The notes under the pieces are model-generated. The model worked only from the letters and a program-made list of their open reading frames with translations. It was not told the origin of the DNA and searched no databases. From assembly GCA_965228415.1 (NCBI GenBank), contig OZ245814.1:5022001-5086000 (forward strand): 64,000 bases of DNA. Direction: 5' to 3'. A program made the translations under genes and the position numbers. This DNA comes from Agaribacillus sp965228415. Its GTDB lineage: Bacteria; Bacteroidota; Bacteroidia; Cytophagales; Cyclobacteriaceae. Positions 10,601 to 17,167 of the stretch are shown here, piece after piece (within the stretch, counting starts at the first letter, position 1; the number at the start of each line of letters is the position of its first letter).

Positions 10601-12052
10601 GGTAGTATCGCTGGTATTCCAGGAATAGGAGGCATATACATCATCTACCAGGATCTCAGAGCCAAAGCAAACGGTGGTATCATTTCCCAATTCCAAAATT
10701 GGAAATGGGTTAATTGTAATTTCTCTGGAAATGGTGTCGGTCCTATCCTGGTAATAAGTAACCAATTTAACCAAATAGGAGCCCGCTTCTTTGAAGGTAA
10801 ATTCCGGGCTTATTAAGGCTGAGGTGCTTCCCTCTCCAAAAAACCATTTAACCGAGTCTAATTGATGGTCGTTCGTAATTTGGAAAGTGGTGGGTTTGGC
10901 CTGGCAACGGTTGTCGAAAGTGAAACTTGTTTCAAAGAAGTAATTTTGAATAAAGTTAGGGGTAAAACTGACAAAGGAGCTTCCCCCTTCCAGGTATAAC
11001 CCGTTCTCTTCAGTCAGAACAGCAGTGTCTTTTGCATTAGCATTTGAAATCCTACCCAAATAAGATGTTCCCCCACCCGCTTTGGAAATGTATATATTAC
11101 CATCAGGTCCAAGCTGCATTTGCCCCAAGCCATTGTACGATTTCTGATTAAGACGAAATCTGGATTCGTTTATAGCATTAAAAGACGGACTTGTAAGGTC
11201 AAATTGGTAAAGTGCACTTCCGGCCAGAATCACATAGAGTTTTTTTGCATCTGATGAGAATTCAATTCCTTCGCTATAACCGTTGCCTGGCAGTCCAAAA
11301 CTTAATGAATTTGATAATATGCCGGTTGAGTTATCGAAATCAAATAAATCAAAAGTGGTTTTATCAGCGTAGGGATGTCCGCGACTACAAGCTACTTTCT
11401 TACCGTCAGGAGAAAATTTGAGTTGTCCGTCCCAAAATCCGTGGCTCTTTCCAATTTGATTTAAAACCTGATTCCCCGAAAGCCCATCTTTTGTTATTAA
11501 AAAAGTATAGTAGATATTGGTATTATGCAGATGTGTCAACAACCAAATGTCTTGTCCATTGCTGTGCATGGTTGCACTGATTTTATTGGTGGTATTTCCA
11601 ACTACTTTCATCCCCTTACTGGTGACATCTCCTAATCCTCCTTCAAGGGATAAATCTATAACAGTGTAATAAAGCCCTGAACCTTTCTGTCCGTTCCACG
11701 GGTCTACAGTAAAGATAAAAAATTGATTATCAGACCCGGGTTTAGGTATTATTATTGATTCTTGGGTAGCAGGGCTTCCTGTGGAAGGTATTAAATCCGC
11801 TCCGTTGGGCATTAACTCATGGTTCTTATTCCAGACCGAATATCCATCAGTATAAAAAAGTAGTGAGCCATCCTTATCACTCATTATTCCCATACCCCTG
11901 TTGAGATGATGTGCAAATTCAAATTTTACCACCGGGAAACCTTCGTTAAAATCCAGTTGGAAATCCCGAAATGGCCATATATTGGCTTGTTTCTGTGCCA
12001 TTAACTGCTGAGAAAAAAGGTATAGGATTAGCAAAAGCGTGAGTCTATACAT
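7697..12052 (-). CDS. T9SS-exported multidomain protein with Ycf48-like repeats and C-terminal sorting domain
   Basis: The 1451-residue protein begins with a Sec signal peptide (cleavage plausible after QQLMA). The N-terminal third looks like a WD40/SMP-type propeller, followed by PKD-like segments (PTTFQITND, GEGSTSALISPEFTFKEAGSYLV) and paired Ig-like repeats ending in SWSTGE-type motifs. The centre holds about thirteen copies of a T-x-D-G-G-x-T-W motif typical of BNR/Ycf48-like propellers. Two fibronectin-like repeats precede a type A T9SS sorting domain (IYPNPTDGILNIEG ... GTYFLVIVNG). It is predicted to be secreted or attached to the cell surface; its ligand or substrate is unknown. Confidence 0.9.
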   Translation of the reverse strand: MYRLTLLLILYLFSQQLMAQKQANIWPFRDFQLDFNEGFPVVKFEFAHHLNRGMGIMSDKDGSLLFYTDGYSVWNKNHELMPNGADLIPSTGSPATQESIIIPKPGSDNQFFIFTVDPWNGQKGSGLYYTVIDLSLEGGLGDVTSKGMKVVGNTTNKISATMHSNGQDIWLLTHLHNTNIYYTFLITKDGLSGNQVLNQIGKSHGFWDGQLKFSPDGKKVACSRGHPYADKTTFDLFDFDNSTGILSNSLSFGLPGNGYSEGIEFSSDAKKLYVILAGSALYQFDLTSPSFNAINESRFRLNQKSYNGLGQMQLGPDGNIYISKAGGGTSYLGRISNANAKDTAVLTEENGLYLEGGSSFVSFTPNFIQNYFFETSFTFDNRCQAKPTTFQITNDHQLDSVKWFFGEGSTSALISPEFTFKEAGSYLVKLVTYYQDRTDTISREITINPFPILELGNDTTVCFGSEILVDDVYASYSWNTSDTTHSINVENEGWYKLTVENEFGCLSTDSLYVSIVGLPQINIADSILIDKGDSVLLNPGDFESYSWSTGETSPSIYLSDRGWFSVEVANEFGCRSSKSFHITYSEEYGFEQKNKWIRLNPKPSDLTGNDLQFINDKTGFIVNSRHLLKTVDGGDSWQVVMPITSGNRIAFKNSFGYIIGNNGAVYKSTHNGGGWNKVKTSFGDKLNAITLIHQDTLLITSDDKLFISNNGGDSWIIREIKDVDIEDSYFTSSLVGHLACRNGIILKTIDGGVSWYVTENSFSFPSDFFRITFVNQNLGFASREHSEIYKTSDGGETWKEIKSPTDAAFSMQFLNPEVGFVAGNHGAIYKTLDGGNTWQWLGFDGRKYGNNLYSVFFINEDMGYATGVRGRIIRTYDGGKTWNEYATTYTTISQIELASESTVYGLVGNSIIKTTNKGETWLDMGAPLPGAKTKELDFINDSIGYAIVGGQTGTSANSQLVFKTYDGATTWTKAHESSIIAHEYLKTISFIDENTGFVNTGIMRKTIDGGKTWRAIESFSSNQIQFLDSLVGYAKNVGNYHNRIYKTTDGGETWEVIFEVEEDIKAFHFVNKTVGYLVGDQALMHKTTDGGNSWQKLEIPYGWYKDVKFYTNNFGFISNEYGYVYRTEDGGNTWKREKELYGTPSIDLLGPTVYVSGNNGSILRSSVTLDDQINFTQPRVSNLRNSSATISTTLTSGLDVTATFFEYGLYKDEFNHVIAFDEYSGYISKTLSIDLENLQDSTTYYCRYKVVNENQEAMSQTMAFTTWSYNDLIHIDPLNIELITDSSATIHSSVVSYLNKMDLYIDIGIESNNYSISEKIGSYATEIDEEIVYTVNGLRSSTKYYCRLKVIDGDKTTLSEESSFTTDESIVLGITNKLRKAKIYPNPTDGILNIEGVSGPYESYVLNIVGQKIIDKYGHSNSMDISGLESGTYFLVIVNGDVRIVRKIIKH

Positions 12053-12409
12053 GTTATTTGTTGTGGTATTAGATTTTTCCGAAGGTTGTTTCCCCTAATG
12101 ATCTTGACCAAAAACGCAGATTAGGAATTATTGCCTTATCCGCAAGTCAGGATTAACTTTTAAAGGTATGTTTTACCTGTCGAAAATCCCAGAATCCGAT
12201 GAATTTTCAGCCCGCGATTCAATCCTATTTTTTTCTCGGTCCAAATTTTCAATACTGTTTTGTTCAGCTATATAAAGTTGCGCTCCATGCTCCAAATTAA
12301 ATGAGTGGCAAAAGAGGGTGGCGTAAATTGTGGCCTTAATTCAGCTGGCAGTTTTGAACAAAATTGTACGTTAAGCCCACATTAAGGAGTATTTTAAATG
12401 TTTACTAAC
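12053..12409. other. intergenic stretch between the T9SS gene and the displaced tRNA terminator
   Basis: I see no gene in this AT-rich stretch. Before insertion of the element it would have been the region downstream of tRNA-fMet. Confidence 0.5.
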
Positions 12410-12439
12410 AAAAAAGTCCAAAACTTCACGTTTCGGACT
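12410..12439 (-). terminator. displaced rho-independent terminator of tRNA-fMet
   Basis: On the minus strand a 10-bp hairpin (arms 12415-12424 and 12430-12439, nine of ten pairs, 5-nt loop) is followed by a T run. It starts 3 bp beyond the left 45-bp repeat, just where the terminator of the tRNA gene would have been before integration. It is now 46 kb from the intact tRNA. Confidence 0.75.
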
Positions 12440-12442
12440 AAA

Positions 12443-12487
12443 TGTAGCGGGGGTAGGACTCGAACCTACGACCTTCGGGTTATGAGC
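12443..12487 (-). repeat. left attachment site (tRNA-fMet 3' fragment)
   Basis: This is one copy of the 45-bp direct repeat. On the minus strand it equals tRNA-fMet nucleotides 31 to 73 plus two downstream bases, from the anticodon loop to the discriminator. The 5' half of the tRNA is missing, so it is not a functional tRNA. It is the original 3' end displaced by integration. Confidence 0.93.
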
Positions 12488-12592
12488 TTTGTCTTTATTG
12501 GTGTCATCTGGGCTATTTGTCCTAATTTGGCTTTTTAAGCCCTGTTTTCATCCCAGATAGAGACCAAAAATCCTTATAAAACCAGTAAATTA

Positions 12593-12610
12593 TGTACCTA
12601 TTCTGTACCC
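12593..12610. repeat. candidate integrase arm-type site, left copy
   Basis: An 18-bp sequence (TGTACCTATTCTGTACCC) recurs exactly at 58749-58766 near the other end, in the same orientation. Each copy contains two imperfect TGTACC units. It lies between the left att core and the integrase gene. Short repeats inside both ends of tyrosine-integrase elements commonly bind the integrase N-terminal arm domain; this role is inferred. Confidence 0.6.
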
Positions 12611-12657
12611 GTTTTTCTTTGTTTTTTGTATCTTTATAGTCAATAAACAACGATTTT

Positions 12658-13998
12658 ATGGCTACTTTAAAAATTGTCCGGCGTAAAAATAAACAAAAAA
12701 AAGACGGCACCGCTCCCCTGGCTTTAAGGATTTCCAATAACTACAAGACCAATTATAAGTTCCTTGGCCAGCATGTGCTGGAAAAAGATTGGAACGCTGA
12801 GCTTGGTAAGGTCAGGCGCTCACACCCCAATTCAGCGCGGCTTAACAATTTTCTGATGAAAAAACTAACCGAGGCCAATGATATCTTGCTGGAAGACGGA
12901 GCGGCCAATGACAGTTATTCAAGCGCAGAAATCAAAAAGAAGGTTAGGCGTATAGGCGCTCATGTTTCTTTCTTTGAGCTGGCGAGCGAGAGAGTAAAAC
13001 AAAAGAATATGGAAGGCACGTTTTCGGTTGCGAAATCTGAGCTTTCGATTTTGTTTAACATTCGGGAGTTTTTGAATTTTACACCAGCTTTGCCTAAGCA
13101 AAAGGCCATAGAGGGAATAAAAGAAAGACGAAAGGAAAGGATATCCAAGGGAAGAAAAGGTGAGCTAACAATAGAGGATCATCTTAAGGCTTTTTCAAAA
13201 GACAAAAGCTTAAGCTTCGCTGACATTGATCTAGCCTTTATCAATAAATTCAAGAGTTTTTGCGCCGCTTACCTGGAACAATCAACCCGCACGATCACAA
13301 ATCAGCTTATCTTCATTCGCACGATTTACAATCTGGCGGTTAAAGAAAGCATTACTGATAGGAAGAAATACCCTTTTGCCGGAGAAAACGAAAAGATATA
13401 CATCAAATCGGGCAACAAAATAGGTCTGACCAAGAAGGAAATTCAGAAGATAGAAGCCCTGAATCTGGAAGAAAACACTTCAATCTGGCATACGCGCAAT
13501 GTTTGGCTTTTTGCGTATTATTTTGCTGGAGTCAGAATTTCAGATGTTGTTGAGATGAAAAGATCTTATTTTAAGGACGGACGGCTTTACTATCAGATGA
13601 ACAAGAATGAAAAGCCTGTAAGTCTTAAAGTGCCTAAACAGGCTGAAGATATTATAGAGCTCTATGAAAGTGATAATTCATCGGAAGATGACTACATCTT
13701 TCCGTTTTTGAAAAAAGCCGATCCCAAAAGCAAAAAAGACCTCTTTACGAAAATGCGTAATGCTACGAAGCTTTTAAACAAGTACCTGAAACAAATTGCG
13801 ATAGACTGTAAAATTGAGAAGAACCTGTCGAACCATATTGCCCGTCATTCCTTCGGTAATATAGCCGGTGACAAGATCCATCCCTTAATGCTACAAAAGC
13901 TCTACCGCCACACGGACTTGAAGACGACGATCAACTATCAGGCAAACTTCATACATAAAGAAGCCGATGAGGCGTTAGAAAGCGTGCTAAATTCATAG
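12658..13998 (+). CDS. tyrosine recombinase / integrase
   Basis: The 446-residue integrase has a Bacteroidota-style arm-binding N-terminus (KIVRRKNKQKKDGTAPLALR, W-N-x-x-x-G-K-V-R), a SAM-like core-binding domain around residues 90-220, and a catalytic domain with Arg293 (AGVRISD), His393-x-x-Arg396 (HIAR) and the nucleophile Tyr427 (TINYQ). It catalyses integration and excision at the tRNA-fMet core. Position next to the left att site, reading inward, is the standard arrangement. The ATG at 12658 has no Shine-Dalgarno sequence, as in host genes. Transcription converges on the coupling protein gene. Confidence 0.95.
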   Translation: MATLKIVRRKNKQKKDGTAPLALRISNNYKTNYKFLGQHVLEKDWNAELGKVRRSHPNSARLNNFLMKKLTEANDILLEDGAANDSYSSAEIKKKVRRIGAHVSFFELASERVKQKNMEGTFSVAKSELSILFNIREFLNFTPALPKQKAIEGIKERRKERISKGRKGELTIEDHLKAFSKDKSLSFADIDLAFINKFKSFCAAYLEQSTRTITNQLIFIRTIYNLAVKESITDRKKYPFAGENEKIYIKSGNKIGLTKKEIQKIEALNLEENTSIWHTRNVWLFAYYFAGVRISDVVEMKRSYFKDGRLYYQMNKNEKPVSLKVPKQAEDIIELYESDNSSEDDYIFPFLKKADPKSKKDLFTKMRNATKLLNKYLKQIAIDCKIEKNLSNHIARHSFGNIAGDKIHPLMLQKLYRHTDLKTTINYQANFIHKEADEALESVLNS

Positions 13999-14020
13999 CC
14001 TCATCGACATGAGTTGGTCG

Positions 14021-15565
14021 CTAGTTCTGATTAAAGCTGACCAGGGCGTAGTTTTCCTTGTTTTTGCCCCAAAGCTTGCCGGATTTAAAAACAATGACCT
14101 CAACCATGTAGTTATTGGCTTTCCTGCCTGTTTTCAGGGTAGTGAAATGATCGGGCATAACGCGGAACCTAAGTACTCTGGATTTGGTCTTGCTTAACTC
14201 CATATCCTTGCTAATGCTCAACCTTTGATCATCAGCATAATGTTGTCCAATCATTTGAGAAGCCCAGGTATTTGTTTCAAAGCAAGCATTGCTGGCAAAG
14301 TACTTTAGGTTCAAATTGCCTAGTAAGCTTTTGGCTCTAGCTACTGGCTGATTGCCCCCCATAACAAAGAACAGGTTTTGGAGGTTTTGGGTAATATATA
14401 CTGATGCCACCCATGAACTCCGGGCGGTGCTTTGGAACTGCGGATCTGTCATAGGCGAACAGTAAGATTGGTACTCATCGATCCACAAGCCCACCGGTTT
14501 CGGGTCAGTTTCTTCTTCGATTTTTCGCCGCTCCATGGCTGATTGAAAAGATGTTTTGTATATCGTGGCGGCAAATACGGCAGATAGACCATATTCCTTG
14601 ATAGGAAAATCAATAATTACAATTTTGTTCTTCTTAACAATATTTTCAGGGCGTAATTCCTCGCTAACCGCATAAGAAAACTGATTTTTCAATATGCCCC
14701 TGCTCATGAATGGCTCTACTATGCCTAAAATGCCTTCTGAGATGGAGCTTTTTGTTTTATCAGGAACCTCTGGGAATTCCTTAATCCAGTATTCGGTGCT
14801 TGTTTTAGCTTCTTCTTCAAGTTCAATTGTGCCAAATTGTTTTTTGAATATTCTCTCTAGCAATGTCAGAAAATAGTTGCTCTCGATCCAATTGTTTAGT
14901 TCTTTGGCCGCACCTTTTCGCTCTTCAGGATCAATTTCCTCCTTTGTTGTTACCAGGTTTTTCAGGTGAAAATATATCTTAGGTTCATTCTGCTTGAAGC
15001 CATCTATTATAACTTTACGCATTTTGACAATGGTGACTTCTTCACCAGCAAGAATGAGAAATAAGATAACGCGGCTTATAACACGCCTCTGCGCGCTATT
15101 CCAAAATGGCTCTTCTTTTCCATCCCCACCAGCTACATGAATTCTTATTTGTTCATTAAGGCTCATGAGTAAATTCACAACATTATTTACTTCATCCGCA
15201 CCATCACCAGTGCGCTCTACCTCATACTTTAGAAAATTAAATTTCAGGTCGTTTTCTTTATTGAAAATCACAAGATCGTTCTCACGCCCAGTTTCTCTGG
15301 CATATTTCACCCAACGATCTTTTTCATCAGATTTGGCGCATAACACACAAAATCCAAATCCGCTTTTAAGCATGCCTAATGCGGCGTGTCGGCCCGGGCC
15401 GGATGACTTTCCGCTTCCTGTTGCTCCAGTTATTAATGTCCCTTCAACGGCGTCAGCCCATGTGATTTTTGTTTCTGTTCCGGGTACAGTGTAAAGTTCT
15501 TGGTCTAAAAGGTCTTCATAGCTATTAATTGCCTTGTTTGGTTTTGTTCGTTTAAAAAAGTTCAT
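14021..15565 (-). CDS. conjugative coupling-type ATPase (TraD/TraG-like) without membrane anchor
   Basis: The 514-residue protein has a Walker A at residues 47-55 (GATGSGKSS), a Walker B at about 360-366 (GLWIDEYQ) and a late TARSSWVASVYITQNLQ segment as in FtsK/VirD4-family T4 coupling proteins. It should link the relaxosome to a secretion channel and pump DNA with ATP. Unlike canonical VirD4, no transmembrane segment precedes the Walker A, so membrane attachment may come from the membrane proteins encoded upstream. It is the last gene of a long minus-strand operon headed at 23452. There is no Shine-Dalgarno sequence. Confidence 0.85.
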   Translation of the reverse strand: MNFFKRTKPNKAINSYEDLLDQELYTVPGTETKITWADAVEGTLITGATGSGKSSGPGRHAALGMLKSGFGFCVLCAKSDEKDRWVKYARETGRENDLVIFNKENDLKFNFLKYEVERTGDGADEVNNVVNLLMSLNEQIRIHVAGGDGKEEPFWNSAQRRVISRVILFLILAGEEVTIVKMRKVIIDGFKQNEPKIYFHLKNLVTTKEEIDPEERKGAAKELNNWIESNYFLTLLERIFKKQFGTIELEEEAKTSTEYWIKEFPEVPDKTKSSISEGILGIVEPFMSRGILKNQFSYAVSEELRPENIVKKNKIVIIDFPIKEYGLSAVFAATIYKTSFQSAMERRKIEEETDPKPVGLWIDEYQSYCSPMTDPQFQSTARSSWVASVYITQNLQNLFFVMGGNQPVARAKSLLGNLNLKYFASNACFETNTWASQMIGQHYADDQRLSISKDMELSKTKSRVLRFRVMPDHFTTLKTGRKANNYMVEVIVFKSGKLWGKNKENYALVSFNQN

Positions 15566-15587
15566 AACTAAATTTATTGATGGTTTA

Positions 15588-15860
15588 TTATTTTTCTTTT
15601 TCGATGTCCTTGTCTTGGCTCTTGTGCCGGTCAGCTAGAATAGGTGCATATTTTTCGCGCAGGTTTTCGCGGGAAAAACTCTTTATAATTTGTCGCTCTT
15701 TTTCAAATTGCCTAATGCGATCCTGAAAGCCCTTCACATATTCTTTTGATGAATTTTCAGGAACTTTGATATCCTTCAAATAATCCGGTGAATGAGTGCA
15801 TATCAGATCGGCGTGGTTATATGCTTTTTTATAGTCTTCAGAGACTTTTAAATCTTCCAT
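15588..15860 (-). CDS. hypothetical protein, 90 aa, mobilization operon
   Basis: I do not recognise this small, highly charged, probably helical protein (EKERQIIKSFSRENLREKY, C-terminal KDIEKEK). It lies 22 bp before the coupling ATPase gene and 3 bp after the excisionase-like gene, so it belongs to the same transcript. An accessory relaxosome role is possible from position only. Confidence 0.65.
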   Translation of the reverse strand: MEDLKVSEDYKKAYNHADLICTHSPDYLKDIKVPENSSKEYVKGFQDRIRQFEKERQIIKSFSRENLREKYAPILADRHKSQDKDIEKEK

Positions 15861-15863
15861 ATC

Positions 15864-16133
15864 CTAAAATGTGTCTTTGGCGTTTTTTTCTATAAATTCA
15901 TCGATTGAAAATCTGTCATAAAGAATGACCTTCTTGCTAGGCTGGGAAAATCTGATTTTTCCCTCATCTCTGTAGTTTTGCAGTGTCGTGGTGGATTTGA
16001 TTTTTAGCTTTCTCATAGCTTCCTCTCCGTCAATCCACTTATCTAACGGTGCGTTGTATTTGGCGGCTAATTGCTCTATGACCTGCTGAACAAGCTCGTA
16101 GAACGCTTTTTCTTCCATATGTATGACATTCAT
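15864..16133 (-). CDS. excisionase/MerR-like helix-turn-helix protein
   Basis: The 89-residue protein contains a HTH_17-type DNA-binding domain: WIDGEEAMRKLKIKSTTTLQNYRDEGKIRFSQ, then KVILYDRFSIDEFI. Such proteins are frequent in Bacteroidota integrative elements, as recombination directionality factors or regulators of mobilization genes. Starts at 16133 (MNVIHM) or 16118 (MEEKAF) are both possible; neither has a Shine-Dalgarno sequence. It is the best candidate for the excision factor that works with the integrase, though it is not adjacent to it. Confidence 0.75.
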   Translation of the reverse strand: MNVIHMEEKAFYELVQQVIEQLAAKYNAPLDKWIDGEEAMRKLKIKSTTTLQNYRDEGKIRFSQPSKKVILYDRFSIDEFIEKNAKDTF

Positions 16134-16222
16134 TGGCTCTTATGATTTGTGTTTTAAAATTTATGTCCTGCGTATTGTGATAACCTGCATTCCGCCACAT
16201 GTTTTGCGGCCATAAAATGCCT

Positions 16223-16723
16223 TTATCTTTCCCTATCAGTCCCTTTATCGCGCGCCTTGTCAAAGACCTGCTTCACTCCTTCTTTTGGCACCTTACTGTC
16301 CTGGAAAGACTTACTGAGACTGTTGTTTTTGCTGTAATATGATTTGGCCTCTTGCGTGATTTTATTCCGCAGCTTTTGATCTGTTTGCTCACGGTCATAT
16401 TTGATCGTGTCGTGATGGGCGTGTGGCAGTCCTCGCCGAATGCCGTGGCTATAGTAAATGTCGGCTTTTGTCCGGCGGGCCTCAATCTCCTTCACTTCTT
16501 TCCCGTATTTTTGCTTTATAGCCTGAACCTTGAAATATTGATCTTTTTGCCCACCAATGCGGCTGTAAAGATCAAGGCGGCTTTCCAGTTCTCTGTGCGT
16601 TAAATTGGCGTCCTTGCCTTGGTCTTTATCAGGTTTGTTGTCCTGCTGGATTTTGGTAGGGGCCAGATGATCTTCTTTTTTCTGATCATGGGTTTGGTGT
16701 TTTCCTTTTGCAGATGTTTTCAT
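16223..16723 (-). CDS. hypothetical hydrophilic protein, 166 aa, mobilization operon
   Basis: The protein is very hydrophilic and lysine/glutamine/aspartate rich, with a disordered N-terminus (KGKHQTHDQKKEDHLAP) and a helical centre (LESRLDLYSRIGGQKDQYFKV, split here as a description). No family was recognised. It lies directly after the relaxase operon genes, 12 bp from the stop of the preceding gene, so it may be a relaxosome accessory protein. That is inference from position. Confidence 0.65.
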   Translation of the reverse strand: MKTSAKGKHQTHDQKKEDHLAPTKIQQDNKPDKDQGKDANLTHRELESRLDLYSRIGGQKDQYFKVQAIKQKYGKEVKEIEARRTKADIYYSHGIRRGLPHAHHDTIKYDREQTDQKLRNKITQEAKSYYSKNNSLSKSFQDSKVPKEGVKQVFDKARDKGTDRER

Positions 16724-16735
16724 ATATCATGGGGT

Positions 16736-17167
16736 TTAATTATCCTCTTTAAGGCTTACAGTTTTTCCTTCAATTAAAATGTTTGAGATGAAGACGGATG
16801 TTTGCCCGTCATCTTTCCCGCTAGGGCTTTCTTTAAGCCAAAGAAGTGTTTGTTCTTTTAAGTAATTACGAATTGGGCGAAGGTTTCTGCCTTCGATAGA
16901 AATAAGCAGTTCATGGGCTTTAATTGTTATTTGACCTCCGCCTGACAAAACAAAGACAGGTAGTAAAGAATAGGGAATGCTATATTCATTTCCGGTTCTC
17001 ATTATGAGATCAAAGTGCATTCCTATTTCCGAGCCAATGGCATAATATTGCATTGACGAGGAAACCGGGTCTTCTGAATATCCATCCCTAAAGATGCTCC
17101 TAGTCTCTTCCAGGCTCTTTGGGAATGCCTTTTGTAGGTTGTTTTTGTCGCTGCTGGGTTCTTCCAT
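16736..17167 (-). CDS. hypothetical protein, 143 aa, overlaps relaxase gene
   Basis: This frame starts at 17167, inside the last 68 bp of the relaxase gene, and continues 364 bp beyond the relaxase stop at 17100. The long overlap implies translational coupling. The body has a strand-rich core (YSIPYSLLPVFVLSGGGQITIKAHELL region) without a signal peptide. A later in-frame start outside the overlap is possible. I do not recognise the family. Confidence 0.6.
   Translation of the reverse strand: MEEPSSDKNNLQKAFPKSLEETRSIFRDGYSEDPVSSSMQYYAIGSEIGMHFDLIMRTGNEYSIPYSLLPVFVLSGGGQITIKAHELLISIEGRNLRPIRNYLKEQTLLWLKESPSGKDDGQTSVFISNILIEGKTVSLKEDN

Noticed and set aside
12443..12487. A tRNA gene at the left attachment site
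   Set aside because: Only nucleotides 31-73 of tRNA-fMet are present; the acceptor 5' strand, D-arm and half the anticodon stem are missing, so it is a displaced fragment.
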